From contig JAGFMI010000011.1 of NCBI GenBank assembly GCA_021030905.1, positions 1,054,001 to 1,118,000 on the forward strand: 64,000 nt of DNA, written 5' to 3'. Position 1 is the stretch's first letter; every line of letters begins with the position of its first letter. Source of the DNA: Pyrenula massariospora (taxonomy: Eukaryota; Ascomycota; Eurotiomycetes; Pyrenulales; Pyrenulaceae). Shown piece after piece: positions 34,634 to 45,817 of the stretch. A model generated the notes under the pieces. It searched no databases. It saw only the letters and a program-made list of their open reading frames with translations, and was not told the origin of the DNA. The position numbers and the translations under genes are program-made.

Positions 34634-35747
34634 GTTAACAAGTCAAACTATGTACAAGACGTATTCAAAGAGAGAGAATCATATCGACACGTCAGATTAT
34701 AGGCAGGAAGTACCTAAAGAGTGACAAATAGTTCTTCACAAGCTATATCATAAGAGGTGCATGAAAAGAAGAAAAAGAAACATACTAAAACCTTCGCTCG
34801 GCACAAATAATACAGCCATCAATGTAACGAACATGCCCTAAGAGGCGTTGAAAATTCTTACGCGTCGTTGGTAAATTGAACGTGTGGACATTTTGTATTG
34901 TTGCAAATCCTGGCAGGGTTTGGCACGCGTTGGATGCGAGAGCGAGAGGCGGGTAGCAAGATAGGGTTTTCGAGCGGGAGACCACTCCAAAGCCGCCTAT
35001 GATAGCGTTCACTCCAGGCGTGGTACATCTTCCAACTGTCGTCTAGAAGTCATTGGGCTGCATCCAACTTACACACCTTAGCTCGACTGGCGTGATGTTT
35101 GATGGTTCCTCCTTCATCGATCTAGCTCCTTTGGGTTAGAGCAATACTCTCCAGCGTCTGTTGCTCGAGGGAAGAAATTCCATCTTCCTAGACCACGACA
35201 CCGCTGTACAAAGGCGAAGACACAGCTCGCTGGCTGCCTGGGATTCTTGCGCTTAAGTCACGGTCATTGGCTTGTCTTGTCGACTCGATAACTCTATTTC
35301 TTCCACCGAGCATTGTGAGCTAAGTTGCCAAGTGCAACCGCCCCCCAAGTCGCCGAGATAAAGGTCGTCAGTTGGTTGGAACGACTAAGTCTCGAAAAGG
35401 ACTTGCAGGCAGCGATGCGGTATCCGAAACCGTCTCTCGTACGCGAAATAGAGCATAACCCTGGTTGGGCCTGCAAAATATGTCTATCAAGAAGTTCTCC
35501 CTCCCAAAGACGGCCGCCCACAGCAACATAGGACTTTGGTTGGTGGTTCAGCGGGCAGGAAATAGATCTGACGTCCATCACAGTCATAGGATACCCAGCC
35601 GTCAATCCCAATCAGAATGAAAAGTCGAACCGTTCGCCTCGAGCTCCTTCGTCGAGTTATCGATCGTTTATTAGCTTCCGCACAATGTTTGTCAATGAAC
35701 TAGCAGTCGGTGCTTCGGCTTAATCGTCCCACCACGTTGAAGTAACG
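34634..35747. other. Divergent intergenic region between secreted proteins A and B
   Basis: About 1.1 kb. Minus-strand open frames at 34785-35012 and 35294-35611 show no motif or signal peptide. It probably holds the promoters of both secreted-protein genes. Confidence 0.4.
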
Positions 35748-36431
35748 ATGCGATCCTCGATAAACCTCTGCGTATTGCTGCTTGCGGGGCTGGGCCTAGT
35801 GACAGCGATACAGCGTCCGACGCGAACCTTGAAACCACCTTCTCGGATCCGACGTTTTCTGGTACCGAGAGGTTCGTCTAGCGGTTATTCCACAGGCCTG
35901 TCTGGGATCGATTGCTTTCCTGAACAGCATCCTGACGGCGTCCCTTGCGACGATCCACAATGCCAGCCTGATAACGACTCGATCTGTCAGGGTGATACAT
36001 GGAAGAAATGCAGCTGCTTAGCTCCGCCAGCTCCGCAAGTCGTTGCTGGTGACCAAAGTACACTTTCTAAAACGGAATTCGATGAGATGCTAGATTTACC
36101 CCAAGCAGTCTTAGAACAGGATGGCGGAGTCGAGGCTGATGGTGATGATAACGTTGCGGACGATGACGAGGAGGAAGAAGATGGCGAGGGTGATGCCTGC
36201 GAAGTGGGGATTGGTCCTAGCAGCAGTGGCTCAATCAGACCTCCACCTGTCGTAACAGGTGGTCCCATTGGGTCTGATATCATATCAGGGCCGGACACCT
36301 TATCGGGATGGAATGTATTATCGGCATCAGCGCCGATCTCGAGCGGTATTCCTGAAGGACCTTTCCCATCCGGCTTTGTGCCTAAGAAAAGAGCTTTGAA
36401 ACATGTTCGATTCGTTCCCCGCGGCGCATGA
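35748..36431 (+). CDS. Secreted cysteine-core protein B
   Basis: Intronless, 227 aa. Signal peptide MRSSINLCVLLLAGLGLVTA, then a basic propeptide-like stretch ending in RRFLVPRG. The core is CDDPQC-x7-C-x7-C-x-C (residues about 67-90), preceded by one more Cys (DCFPEQ). The C-x4-C-x7-C-x7-C-x-C spacing is identical to that of the protein at 8449. After it come FDEMLDLPQAVLE, a strongly acidic run (about 130-150) with an isolated Cys, and a Gly/Ser/Pro-rich tail. The neighbour at 36800-37405 on the other strand has the same order of parts. Extracellular; role unknown, effector-like by composition. Confidence 0.8.
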   Translation: MRSSINLCVLLLAGLGLVTAIQRPTRTLKPPSRIRRFLVPRGSSSGYSTGLSGIDCFPEQHPDGVPCDDPQCQPDNDSICQGDTWKKCSCLAPPAPQVVAGDQSTLSKTEFDEMLDLPQAVLEQDGGVEADGDDNVADDDEEEEDGEGDACEVGIGPSSSGSIRPPPVVTGGPIGSDIISGPDTLSGWNVLSASAPISSGIPEGPFPSGFVPKKRALKHVRFVPRGA

Positions 36432-36799
36432 GGGGTGATGATAAGTCCATATAGCCGATAGTGGAGGACCCGACTGCATAATTGTTTTTGGTACGACTCA
36501 CACTGGATGGCCTTGTCGAAGTCGAGGCTAGGTGTCAGACTTCGTGATGCAACTACTACGACGCTAGGTATCAGATGTCATGACGCATCTGATTGTTGGT
36601 ACTGGCACTTTTCCAGCGCATATTGAACACCTCAAGACTTCCAATACCTAGCCTCCATAGGCAGCATTCACGCTCGCCCGGTCAATGGTTAGAGGCGCCA
36701 CGACTGCAGACATCCAACGTCGAATTCGGTGTCGAATTCGGTATCGAAGAATCGGGGAAAGTATCTGAAACCAATATCAGAGATGGAGCGATGGTGCGG
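36432..36799. other. Centre of symmetry between convergent genes B and B'
   Basis: 368 bases between the stop codons of two related convergent genes. It contains a short repeat in two tandem-like copies at about 36526-36550 and 36562-36604, the second with inverted arms ATCAGATG / CATCTGAT at 36570-36593. At 36722-36745 a short direct repeat around GAATTCGGT occurs twice. Confidence 0.5.
36562..36604. repeat. Short dispersed palindromic repeat, copy 1
   Basis: Begins GCTAGGTATCAGATG and contains the inverted arms ATCAGATG and CATCTGAT around an 8-base spacer. A truncated relative (GCTAGGTGTCAGAC) starts at 36527. A diverged full copy lies at 51183-51226. Nothing marks it as coding. It could be a MITE remnant or a regulator site. 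Confidence 0.5.
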
Positions 36800-37405
36800 T
36801 CATCTCGCCACCTGGGATGATGAGCTGACAGCGTCACTGTGGTCATCGTCGTCGTTGTCCAGTTCGCAGGTATCTGTTTCGTCTGCGTCCGATGGCATAG
36901 TGGCAGAGCCTTTCCAGAAGCCTACGACATCAGAGCCCATGCTTGAATGGGTCATTGTCGGCAGCGTCGGCAATGCGCCCCAAGAAGAAGAGAGAGGGTT
37001 TGTTGGCATCCCATATGAGGCTTTCAATTCCACTTGTAAGACGTTCGCCGCCATGGTTTCCAGAGTGTCCTCTTGTCGGTATGATGGACTGCCTTGGGTG
37101 GGCATCACAAGATTAATACATGGACATCCGTTACCGCATTTTGGGTTTTTGAAAGGATCATTTCCAGGACCATCGCATGATGGATCTGTGCAGGTAATCA
37201 TGTCATTACAGCTGCCATCCGATGTGCCCACCGGCCCAGGGGGCGCCGTGTCACGACGATAATGTGTGATCCACGATGCATCGCGCTTGATAATTCGACG
37301 TCCATTTATCGCAGCTCGCTGTCTTCTCATTGCCGGCCTTCTTCCTTCAACGCTGTGACAAACATAACCGAGCATTAGTACAGACAAGAATGCTACGGAA
37401 TTCAT
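36800..37405 (-). CDS. Secreted cysteine-core protein B'
   Basis: Intronless, 201 aa, from the first ATG at 37405 (the open frame extends further upstream without one). Signal peptide MNSVAFLSVLMLGYVCHSVEG, then a basic propeptide-like region with RR and KR dibasic sites. The core is C-x5-CTDPSC-x12-C-x3-C-x-C (from SCNDMITC to GCPC), a variant of the core in B and in the protein at 8449. Downstream, TLETMAANVLQVE matches the helix after the core in B, and an acidic patch with one Cys (DTCELDNDDDD) parallels the acidic patch of B. Convergent with B and divergent from the gene at 38901. Role unknown. Confidence 0.78.
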   Translation of the reverse strand: MNSVAFLSVLMLGYVCHSVEGRRPAMRRQRAAINGRRIIKRDASWITHYRRDTAPPGPVGTSDGSCNDMITCTDPSCDGPGNDPFKNPKCGNGCPCINLVMPTQGSPSYRQEDTLETMAANVLQVELKASYGMPTNPLSSSWGALPTLPTMTHSSMGSDVVGFWKGSATMPSDADETDTCELDNDDDDHSDAVSSSSQVAR

Positions 37406-38900
37406 CGCTCTGGGACAACTTAACAAGTGTTAAAGTGTATCAACATTGGGAGCGACTATTCCTACTTGACCACAGGAGTCAGAGATTGTATATGTTCTTC
37501 TGAAGCGACGGTTGTGAAAGAAACCAAGAGACGGCCTAAATTGGAGGTTGTTGATGTACGTTGTTGGCGAAGGTGAACATGTTGGCCCAGCACAGATTCG
37601 AGACCCTAAGAATGTCAAGCAACAACGGATATTGCTTTACAGCCTGCTTCATGTTGGGTGCTTTACCTCCAAGTTATACTCAAAGACCAGATCCCTTCCA
37701 GGCCCCCAGCTGTGCCGACCTACTTCAGCGTCAATGTTAGATGTAGCGTTACCAGGGAGAACGGGACGAGCCAATCAGCCCTGTAAGTGCAACACGAACA
37801 TCAGGGAAAAGGTTGGCAGGCTGAATCTGACGGACGATCAAGAAGGCTGGAGAACGCTGGACGATCAAGAAGGCTGGAGAACGCTGGACGATCAAGCACA
37901 TCAAGGACAGTGAGAGGGCTGGTCATAAGCGGATGGAGGAAATAAGCCTCCCAGAAAAAGAATGAAAGATTAAGGAGGGACAGAAGGTATCTGCTTAATG
38001 AAGCGAATACCCAGATTTTGAACCTCCCTAGCACAATTTGCAATTTGCTAGGCTCGGGACGATTTTTGTCGTACAAGCCACTGTAGCTACATCAAAGTAT
38101 TCCAACGCGTACTGCAAAATTGCGCTCTCCAAGTGCACTTCATTATCCCGGAATGTCTAAGACCGCGATGTTGGTGCGCGCCCTGAGTTAGCGATCATGC
38201 ATATGCTGTGGAACAGGCACATCTTATTTTTGGTTCAGCTTGTCTCAAGCACAACATCGAACCCTACAAATGGTTCAAGCGGTTGAAGACGTTCGAAACC
38301 ATACACGGTGAGTTGGACCTAAACAGGTGTAATCATAGGCAGATTACAGACCACAAAAGTCCTGTGTCTTCTACTTTAGACTGAGGGGAGCTAGGTTGCT
38401 CAGTTATCTTTGCCTAAGAGCGCATCCCCAATTTGAACAAAGTACACCCTATGCCCTTCTTTTGGGGCAGATGTAGACCTAACTGGCTGAGCGGCTCCCT
38501 CCTGCCGCCCCAAGTTGGCGATCCCGCGCCCTGCCGGGCCTTTCCTACCACCCCTCAGCCTAATGGCCCCCAATAGTCCAACATAGACGCCGACGAACTT
38601 TTACATACACATCAGATTTGCGATCCATCTCTGAGACACCGTCTGGTCTTGTACACCCTCTTCGCCTTCACCAACCGAGCCTTGTTCGGCTGAAGTTGGT
38701 ATATCAAAGTTCGCATGCTTCAATTCTGCCCGGGCGTGCAGAACCTGATGCGTTCACCTTGACAGCTATCGAGCGTGTCCTCTGCTCCTGGAGAAAAGGT
38801 TTGCTCCTAAACAGCTTGCACTCCCGTGGGTTAGACCTTGCTCAGCGCTCTTGGTTTAGACTTCTTCTATTCCATCAACACGTTCGTTCTTCTACAAGAA
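37406..38900. other. Divergent intergenic region between B' and A'
   Basis: About 1.5 kb. Contains a 27-base tandem repeat at 37833-37896, listed separately. Around 38470-38600 the sequence is unusually C-rich. No other gene supported. Confidence 0.4.
37833..37896 (+). repeat. 27-base tandem repeat, about 2.4 copies
   Basis: Units start GACGATCAAGAAGG at 37833 and 37860; the two full copies are identical, and a third starts at 37887 before diverging after GACGATCAAG. The unit length is a multiple of three. The enclosing + strand frame has no recognised product. Identity of the copies suggests recent expansion. Confidence 0.85.
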
Positions 38901-40429
38901 ATGCTTGTTTCCTTCTTTTCTCTATCCATCTTTCCGTTTGTCATCTTCCCAGTCGCACGATGTGCTCGCCTCCCTCTGCGAGCGCGAAACACGAACCCAG
39001 ATCTTACCTCTTACATTGATCTCGATGCAAGCTGCAAGGCCCAACCACAAGACCTCAAGTCCCGTGATTTGTGGAGCCACGAGAATCTGCTTTGGAGCTA
39101 CATCCAGACCGCGACCGACATGGCATATGGTATTTTTGCACCAAGCAATTTCCGCAACTAAAATACTCATACATCCCGTCAGATGCAAACATCAGACTGT
39201 CAAAGGCCGTGAGAAAGAATCCATTTGATAAGACCAGGGGAACCTTCAAGAAAGAGGTGCCAAGCTGGTCCTTTCAAGCTCTCTTTGGAGACGTAGGTTA
39301 CAAGGAAACATCACTCTTCGCTGATGGCGATGATTTGAAGACTCTTTTAGGTACGTATAGAGCTCGATATATTTCCTACGCTTCTTAATATACTGAGCAC
39401 AATGATTCAGATCGCATGAAAGAGATTGAGAATTTAGGGAACTTCTCTGGATCGAAATGGTGTGCAAAAACCAAACGTTTAATCGATGGTCTCTACCTTG
39501 GCCACTAACACTACTGCATCCAAAGGAAGATTAAAATATTCTGCAGTGAGCTCCCCCGTATGGGAGTCAACCAAGTCAACAGCTGGCTCGACAAAGAATG
39601 GCCGGGTGCTACAAACGCCAACGGCCAGCCTGCCGACGGGGTCACCGTCTACCCCAGCACGCCCGATGGATCGATTTCGACACCTTGCAACGCGTACGAC
39701 GGCTTGGAGATGTACACTGCGCTGGGTAAGCAACCCCTGGCTTTCATGCAGGCTACATAGACAAAGTTCATGACGGTGATCCAGGCCAGGGCAACCTCGA
39801 GTATGAGGCCCGAATCACGCTCTGCGACGCGTTCTGGGAGCGCGACGACGATGGCAAGATCGACAAGCGGAGCATGATGGAGGTTATCAAAGTCGGCCTC
39901 AAGGACCGAGATGAGGGCAAATACTTGGATTACATCCAGACTCCCGAGGCGCGGCTGTTCCAGGAGTTTGCGCGCATTGTGGGTGGGATTCGTGAGTCTC
40001 TCCACCCCTATGTCATAATGGCCTGCTGAACGGAAGAGTAGGCCATGATATCCGCCGCCCCGAATCCGCCATCGCCGGGACACCTGTGATGATGGACCGC
40101 TGTGTAGACTTCTACGACTGCAACCAGCGGAGGAACGACCAGGCTTCGCGGAATATCGATAGCCCTAAGGCTTATGAGCTTCTTGCAACCAGTAAGTCTT
40201 CTGCTCTTGCCCACATTTTCCACGCTTTTCTCTACGTCTTTCTTCCCCTGCTTTTCCATCCCTCACTTTATTCTCTGCTCTTTGCTCAATCACCTCTTTC
40301 TCCCCAGTGCTCTTCCTCAACCCCTCCGTCGTCACAATCGATGGTAAGCAATACCAAGCGCCCGAGCCTGGGGCCTGTTGGGTGAACGGCGGCGTCAACC
40401 CGCAGACGCTATGGTGGCTTGGGAGTTAG
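38901..40429 (+). CDS. Secreted protein A' (relative of the gene at 32736)
   Basis: Seven exons: 38901-39129, 39183-39350, 39411-39459, 39526-39725, 39752-39991, 40042-40191 and 40308-40429; 385 aa. Signal peptide MLVSFFSLSIFPFVIFPVARC. Motifs shared with the gene at 32736: YIDLDASC, ALF, KIKIFCSE, DKEW, TPCN, ARITLC, TPEARL. Introns 1 (DMA-Y-D versus DMA-K-S), 2 and 4 match in position and phase 1. The intron at 39726-39751 is only 26 bases, with GTAAGC and TGCAG ends; unspliced, the frame stops soon after. The 3' exons add a Cys-containing stretch (DRCVDFYDC) and end LWWLGS. No HExxH is present. Divergent from B'. Likely extracellular, function unknown. Confidence 0.72.
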
Positions 40430-41462
40430 ACCGCATAACCTTTTTAGCTTGTTATGTTGGCGTTCGCCATCAATATCTATTATCCCTTCAATTCGCGGAG
40501 CGATTATCTGCTTGTGTCTAAATATAGTAGGAATATTTCTGCTGTTTCGATGAAGGCGTAATGCCCTGCATAATGTGCTATGCGAAAATTGAAATGGTTT
40601 GGGGGCTTAGGGTTTATACATGGCATGATTAGGAAGTACAAGTCTCTCAAGGCAGTAGAATGTCATGTGGGTAAACAAATAACAGCCGATCCTATTTCGT
40701 CTTCTCCATTCCATCGCGTCGCGTCTCTGACGCATTTCTCTACATAGGCTCTTTGCCAAGTAGAATTGTCCAGAGGAGCCATGCCATAGTCCACAGCCAA
40801 CCTTGGAACCCTCACATCCCACCCTCTCAGTCTGTCCATTCGTCCCCCACTCGGTCGAATTTCGCCCCGCCATTTCCATTGCTTCTAATAACCCCTCCAT
40901 GTCTTCAAAATACCCCCAAACTCCGACTATCGTCTCGGCCGGAGCAACTTCATTCCCCGCTCCTGCGAACAACGCAAGCAGGCCTAGAAGAAGCATGTCG
41001 GTTTCATCAGGGTCATGCTTTAGAAAGAATCACTCAGGAGAGATAGCCGGTCCAAGTGGCCGGTTGGGAGGCTCGGGAATGAAAGCGCCAGTTGTGCCTG
41101 CCTTGTTAGAATTGACTTTGTGGAGGAATCCCGCGTCAGATTCTAAATAAGAACGTATAAGAAGAATTAAGATTTGATGATCCACAAAAATCTTCAGAGA
41201 TTCATTCGGCGTTCGCAGCAGCCTCCACAAGCTCGCTATGAACTTGTTGTTCAGCTAGAATTTGGTTCGCAAGTTCGCAGCGCCTCGCACAATAGAAGTG
41301 AAGTACTGCTTCGGCCGCCAGCTCTTGATGCAGAATCTCATGAAACTCTTGAAATAAAGGATTCTCAGTAAACCCAGACTCATCCTCCCAGGCATCCGAT
41401 GTCCCATCAGCTTGATCTGAGTCCCATGCATGCTCGCCAGAATCGGAGTCCGACCATGGTAT
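40430..41462. other. Intergenic with overlapping uncertain open frames
   Basis: Two frames overlap on opposite strands. 40803-41150 (+) contains an ATG giving a Ser/Pro-rich 83-aa tail product. 40607-40996 (-) begins with a signal-like MLLLGLLALFAGAG. Neither has a recognised motif, and at most one can be real. The region is convergent between A' and the gene at 41463. Confidence 0.35.
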
Positions 41463-43080
41463 CTACTCATGTGTAGGAGAGATCTCAGATCCATGCAGAT
41501 CCGTGTCAGAGACATGATCCTTCTCAAGCTCATCATCTCCGCCAGTCTCGGCGTCGATATTGCTTAAAGTTTTGCTTTGGGACTCCAGATTCGCCTTCGG
41601 CGAGTCCCCTTGAAGAACGGGTCTTAGTTCGTCCCCTTCCTCAGTTTCCCCGCTATCGAGCATCGAAAAGTCCGGTAGCAGTCGATCCGGCGGAGTGCAG
41701 GGTTCCACACTATCTCCAGAAGCCCGATTCACTGGTGAAGCAGCGTCTTGTGAGGCGTCCGGCGAGGAGGCAAAGTAAGGCCCCGGCGACTGAACGTGCC
41801 GCTCAAACAGAACGTTACCGAAAGCTCGCACCTGGTTCCTACCTTGATGCACACGAACGCTTGGCTCAACATTCAGCACCGGGGGGCCTTGAGGTTGGCT
41901 GTTAGCCTCTTCGTCGAAAATCTCAAAGTCGGGGTTGTGTCCGGGAAGAATTTCTGGAGATTCGGCGACGTCGGTGGTGGCATTGCTCGAGTTGTCCTCT
42001 TGAGTATCAGACGATTGGCCATTTTCAGACTGATGCTCTAGCGCCTCTTGACCATCATTTTCATCTGAATTTGTGACTGCCGTATTTAAAACGTAGATGC
42101 TCTGATTCATGTCAGTGAACACAGACCGAGTGTACGCGGCATAAGGTCTATGTACGTCCGATCGAATGGGACTGCCAGTTTCCGTAACGGTCACCGGAAT
42201 CTGGTTGACGAGAGAATCATTGTCGTCAAGGTATGACTGATATCTTGAGGCCGCGTCTTCCACCCTGTCTTCTTGGTCAACTTCTCTGTCTCTGGGCGAG
42301 ACTTTTGGGGTTGTTCCGGCAGGGCTGCTTTCTTCATCCTGGCTCCTACTCTGCCTTGTGGGTTGTGAATATCCTTCCCCAACCTTCCGTAATTTAGTAC
42401 GAGGTGCGTAATCGTTTTCAACCTCGTCTATTGCTGATGAGTCGTCCCCCTTAGAATCAAGACTTTTACGCTTGTGCAAGGTGCGTTCCGTCCCATCTCT
42501 CGTCATCGCAAAGCCATGCTCAGTCTAGAGAAAGCTTAGTTTAGCATGTTTCATGTAGACACTACAGATTTCTCACCTGCTGTGCGTCAAATTCGTCGTC
42601 TGTCATTTCAGAATTGGATATCTTGCTCTCGTCTTCTATGAGGCTTATGTCGTTATCAAAGTCCGAACCAGAAGTATCACTGTTGGCCTTGATGGAATTG
42701 GGAAGGGTTGCTTCGTCAAGGTACTCGTGGCTGCCATTGCTAAGGTTGCGAAACTCTTCGGGTATTTGAGAATGTTGTTCGGTGGTCATGATATTTTTAA
42801 ATTTCCTTCTAGAATCTCTGGAGCGAGCGAGCTTCCTCTTCACATTTTTGAGATTGTTCGACTTCGGGACAGGAAGTTGTTCTAAGATCTTGCATCTCCG
42901 CTGCAGATTCTCAATCTTTGACTCAAGCTTGTAGAAGTCTTTGTTGATTGCTTTGATTATCAGCTCTGGGTCTTTGAGCTGTTCAATATTGGGATTTTTG
43001 ATCGTGATATCAAGTGCCCTGAGTAACTTCACGGCCTCTGGACCTTGAAGTGCCCCACGATGCTCGTCGAATAGAGGCAT
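41463..43080 (-). CDS. Hypothetical acidic protein with N-terminal coiled coil
   Basis: Two exons, 43080-42577 and 42524-41463, joined in phase 0 over a 52-base intron (GTGAGA donor, CTCTAG acceptor); 521 aa. The first about 100 residues are helical, with a likely coiled coil (IIKAINKDFYKLESKIENLQRRCKILEQ), followed by a basic patch (KRKLARSRDSRRKFK) that may act in nuclear localisation. The remainder is acidic, Ser/Glu/Asp-rich and low-complexity. I do not recognise a family. Upstream, a possible acceptor (CTGCCTAG) at about 43122 leads in frame into the ATG, so an extra 5' exon is possible. Confidence 0.65.
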
Positions 43081-45817
43081 GACTGCTTTGATCGCGTTTG
43101 ACCACGTAGCCGTAGCTACTAGGCAGAGTGGGCAACTCAGTAAAATGTAATGGCTCGGATAGAGCCTTCGTTACCCAAGAAGCTGGAGCCGTGTAGATCA
43201 GGTCAATCAAGCAGGATTGTACGCAAAAAGACAGATGTCAGTAAAAGGGAACAGAAATGAATCTAGAAGAAATATGATGAGAAGAAAAGATGAGGTTATG
43301 GCGGTGCTGGGGTTTCGTAACAGCAAACCTTACCGCAGGACTGCAGGAAGGAAAAGATATTGGACTGAGCAGGAAAGCTTTCGGTTCTTAGCAAAATGAT
43401 CGTACTTCACCAACCTTCATTCCCAGACAGATTGATGCCTCCCGCTAACCATCACTTTCACCGTTCGCATATCGTGAGTGAAACCGCCACCAGACCTCTC
43501 TATCACTTGACGTGTTACGCATATTTTGTCTATCCGCAGGACATTACGAAGCTTTATGTGGGTGAATTCAGGAAAGCGGTGTCGACATTCGAAAATCAAC
43601 CATGCAGTTTTATTCTTAGCAATTAAGTCGCTGTGTTCACCAACCCGATGACTGACTTTGATCAGTGATGTCAACGATACCGCCGTAACAGATACAGATC
43701 GGGTACCGCAATAGATATGGCTCCTGATCTATTAGCTTTATGATAATTGCTATGTATATGCATTTTCTTGGTTGGATTTTTCGTAATGGGTTCGTGGACA
43801 GCAATAATTGCGGATCTAATTTATGTGCGAGATCAATGTATGCGTCGCGTACTGCTGAATCGTGTTTCACAATGGCTTCGATTGTCATGTAAAGTCGACA
43901 TGCCGACGCCACAACAGTATGTTCTTGAATAAGAAATGCGGCTCGCTTTCTTGTCAGCCAGACCAATCAGCACGACATCACCTTTTGTCGGGATCGCCAA
44001 TGTCGAATCCAGCGCAGGAGCTGTCCGAGCCCATTTTGGCTCTGTCTCCCACTACCTCTCCGCGTAAAGTTTGTTTCGCACTACCTCTACATCCTCTGGA
44101 GAAAGAACAGCTGGAGCGTCTCGACAAGAACCATAAGCGACCTTTCGATCAATACTTCGACCATCGTCTACACCAAAGCAGCGAGGAAAGCATCGCGGGC
44201 TACGTCTCCGTCCTTAGGATCTGGTAAGTCGCCAAGTTGCCATCCAGGAGTTCTCCAAAAAAGTTCTAGCTGGCTCCTATACCCAAAGACGCAATTAATG
44301 ATGAAAAGTTCGTATAAGCGGTACAAGGCAAGGAGAGAGCTGTCCACATTGTCTCCGATTGGTGTTTTATATTTCCGTCGCATGATCTTAGACTTGTATC
44401 CTTGGCGTTCTGACCTCATGTCCACTGCTGGTGGTGGGTGGGGGGAACTTCGGGGAAATCGCTCGGATCCAAAGGCTCAAAGGAATTAATCTTGAATGTG
44501 TCACCCTTGAGCGCCGCTCTCGGACATAAGAGCAACCGCAACCGCAAGTATCGTCGAAATATGGTTAGCATTCTCGTCGGTCACAGCATCGACTAAAATG
44601 GTCAAGATTGACCTTGATTGCGAATTAGAACCGCCGTGTGAATCAGGCGAGCCCCTTGGATGGATATTCGAGATCGTTCATCACGACAATAATGTACCTA
44701 ACCCGACTAGCAATCGGAAGAGGCTAAGGTTAGGTATTTCAGGTGAATTTGAAATGTTTACATCATCCTCAAAAGCTATACCCGCATTCTAGGAAACGAG
44801 GTCTGGAATTTTCGGCCGACTTCCTGCGAACTGAGCTCGGGGCAGATTTCAGTCCTTTTTAGATGCCAAGACCCTGAAACGTCGCGTCCTCATTTTGTTA
44901 TCCTACCCTCCAGTAAACCATTATTTCCTATGCGTGTCTCAGGTCGGAGCCTTCAACGTTCACTCAACTTCAAAATCAGTGATCCAAACTTTCCAAGATC
45001 TATTCATAGCATTGGCGCAATGCGTTCCGGGATCTGATGTCCGTGGGAACACCATCACCATCCTTGAAATCCTTGCCGGGAACCGGTGCAGTCTCAAAAG
45101 CGCGCTCGAGCCTCCACGTCGCCGCGGTTTGGCGTTTAACATTCTGGTTACACTTGCTTCACTTTGAAGTTTATTACACCTGTTTGTTTAGTGTTGTGGT
45201 TGTGAGTACTTGATTGAGTGTTCAATCAAATAAGATTGGTTGATCTTGACCTGACAACCCTGCCGCCGAAACGGCGACGATGCAGCTCTTGTGATATCTT
45301 CCAGACCATGCAGCAGCATTTCTTTGCAAGATCTTATGAGCGGTGGTTGAAATCTAGTCGTTTTCTTTCTAACAATTAAGAATTTACCTAGCATGTTTTT
45401 TGTCCGTGTTGAAAAGAGACATTTCCACGGGCGGGCGGACTAACGTTGTCTCTAGCATTGCTCGGTTCGCAATGCATACCGCTCGGGAATACGAAATGTC
45501 ACAGGTGATATCCCTGTCGGAAAAGCGTTTTGAACGCTTAGACGTTCTTGCCCGCAATGAGTGGTCTCGTTGCTAAATTGGTCTAATACCAAGCCTCCGC
45601 GGTCAAGGCTTAAAGCGGAGAGCAACACTCCGGGACAACTATGGTCTTGGACTGGGACGGTTCCCTTATAAGCCGGAAGGCTGGGCATGCAAGGCTGGAT
45701 CATTGACCTTGCGCTACTAACGTCCTCCAAGTCGTTCCTTAGACTCGTTTCTTCTTCCTTTACTACCCTACCTTCATTGACCAGGATGTTTTTGTCTCTG
45801 CTGCCTTCACTGGAATC
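43081..45817. other. Gene-poor interval, about 2.7 kb
   Basis: Short open frames only. The most protein-like starts with ATG at 44000 (+), MSNPAQELSEPILALSP, and runs to about 44222, where a GTAAGT donor follows; I could not find a convincing next exon. Another at 44598-44792 (+) starts MVKIDLDCELEPP. Both are below the level I would call genes. Confidence 0.4.

Noticed and set aside
40607-41150. Overlapping frames on opposite strands, one with a signal-like start
   Set aside because: Cannot both be coding and neither has support beyond length.
44000-44222. ATG-started frame ending at a GTAAGT donor
   Set aside because: No following exon could be found in phase; left as uncertain.
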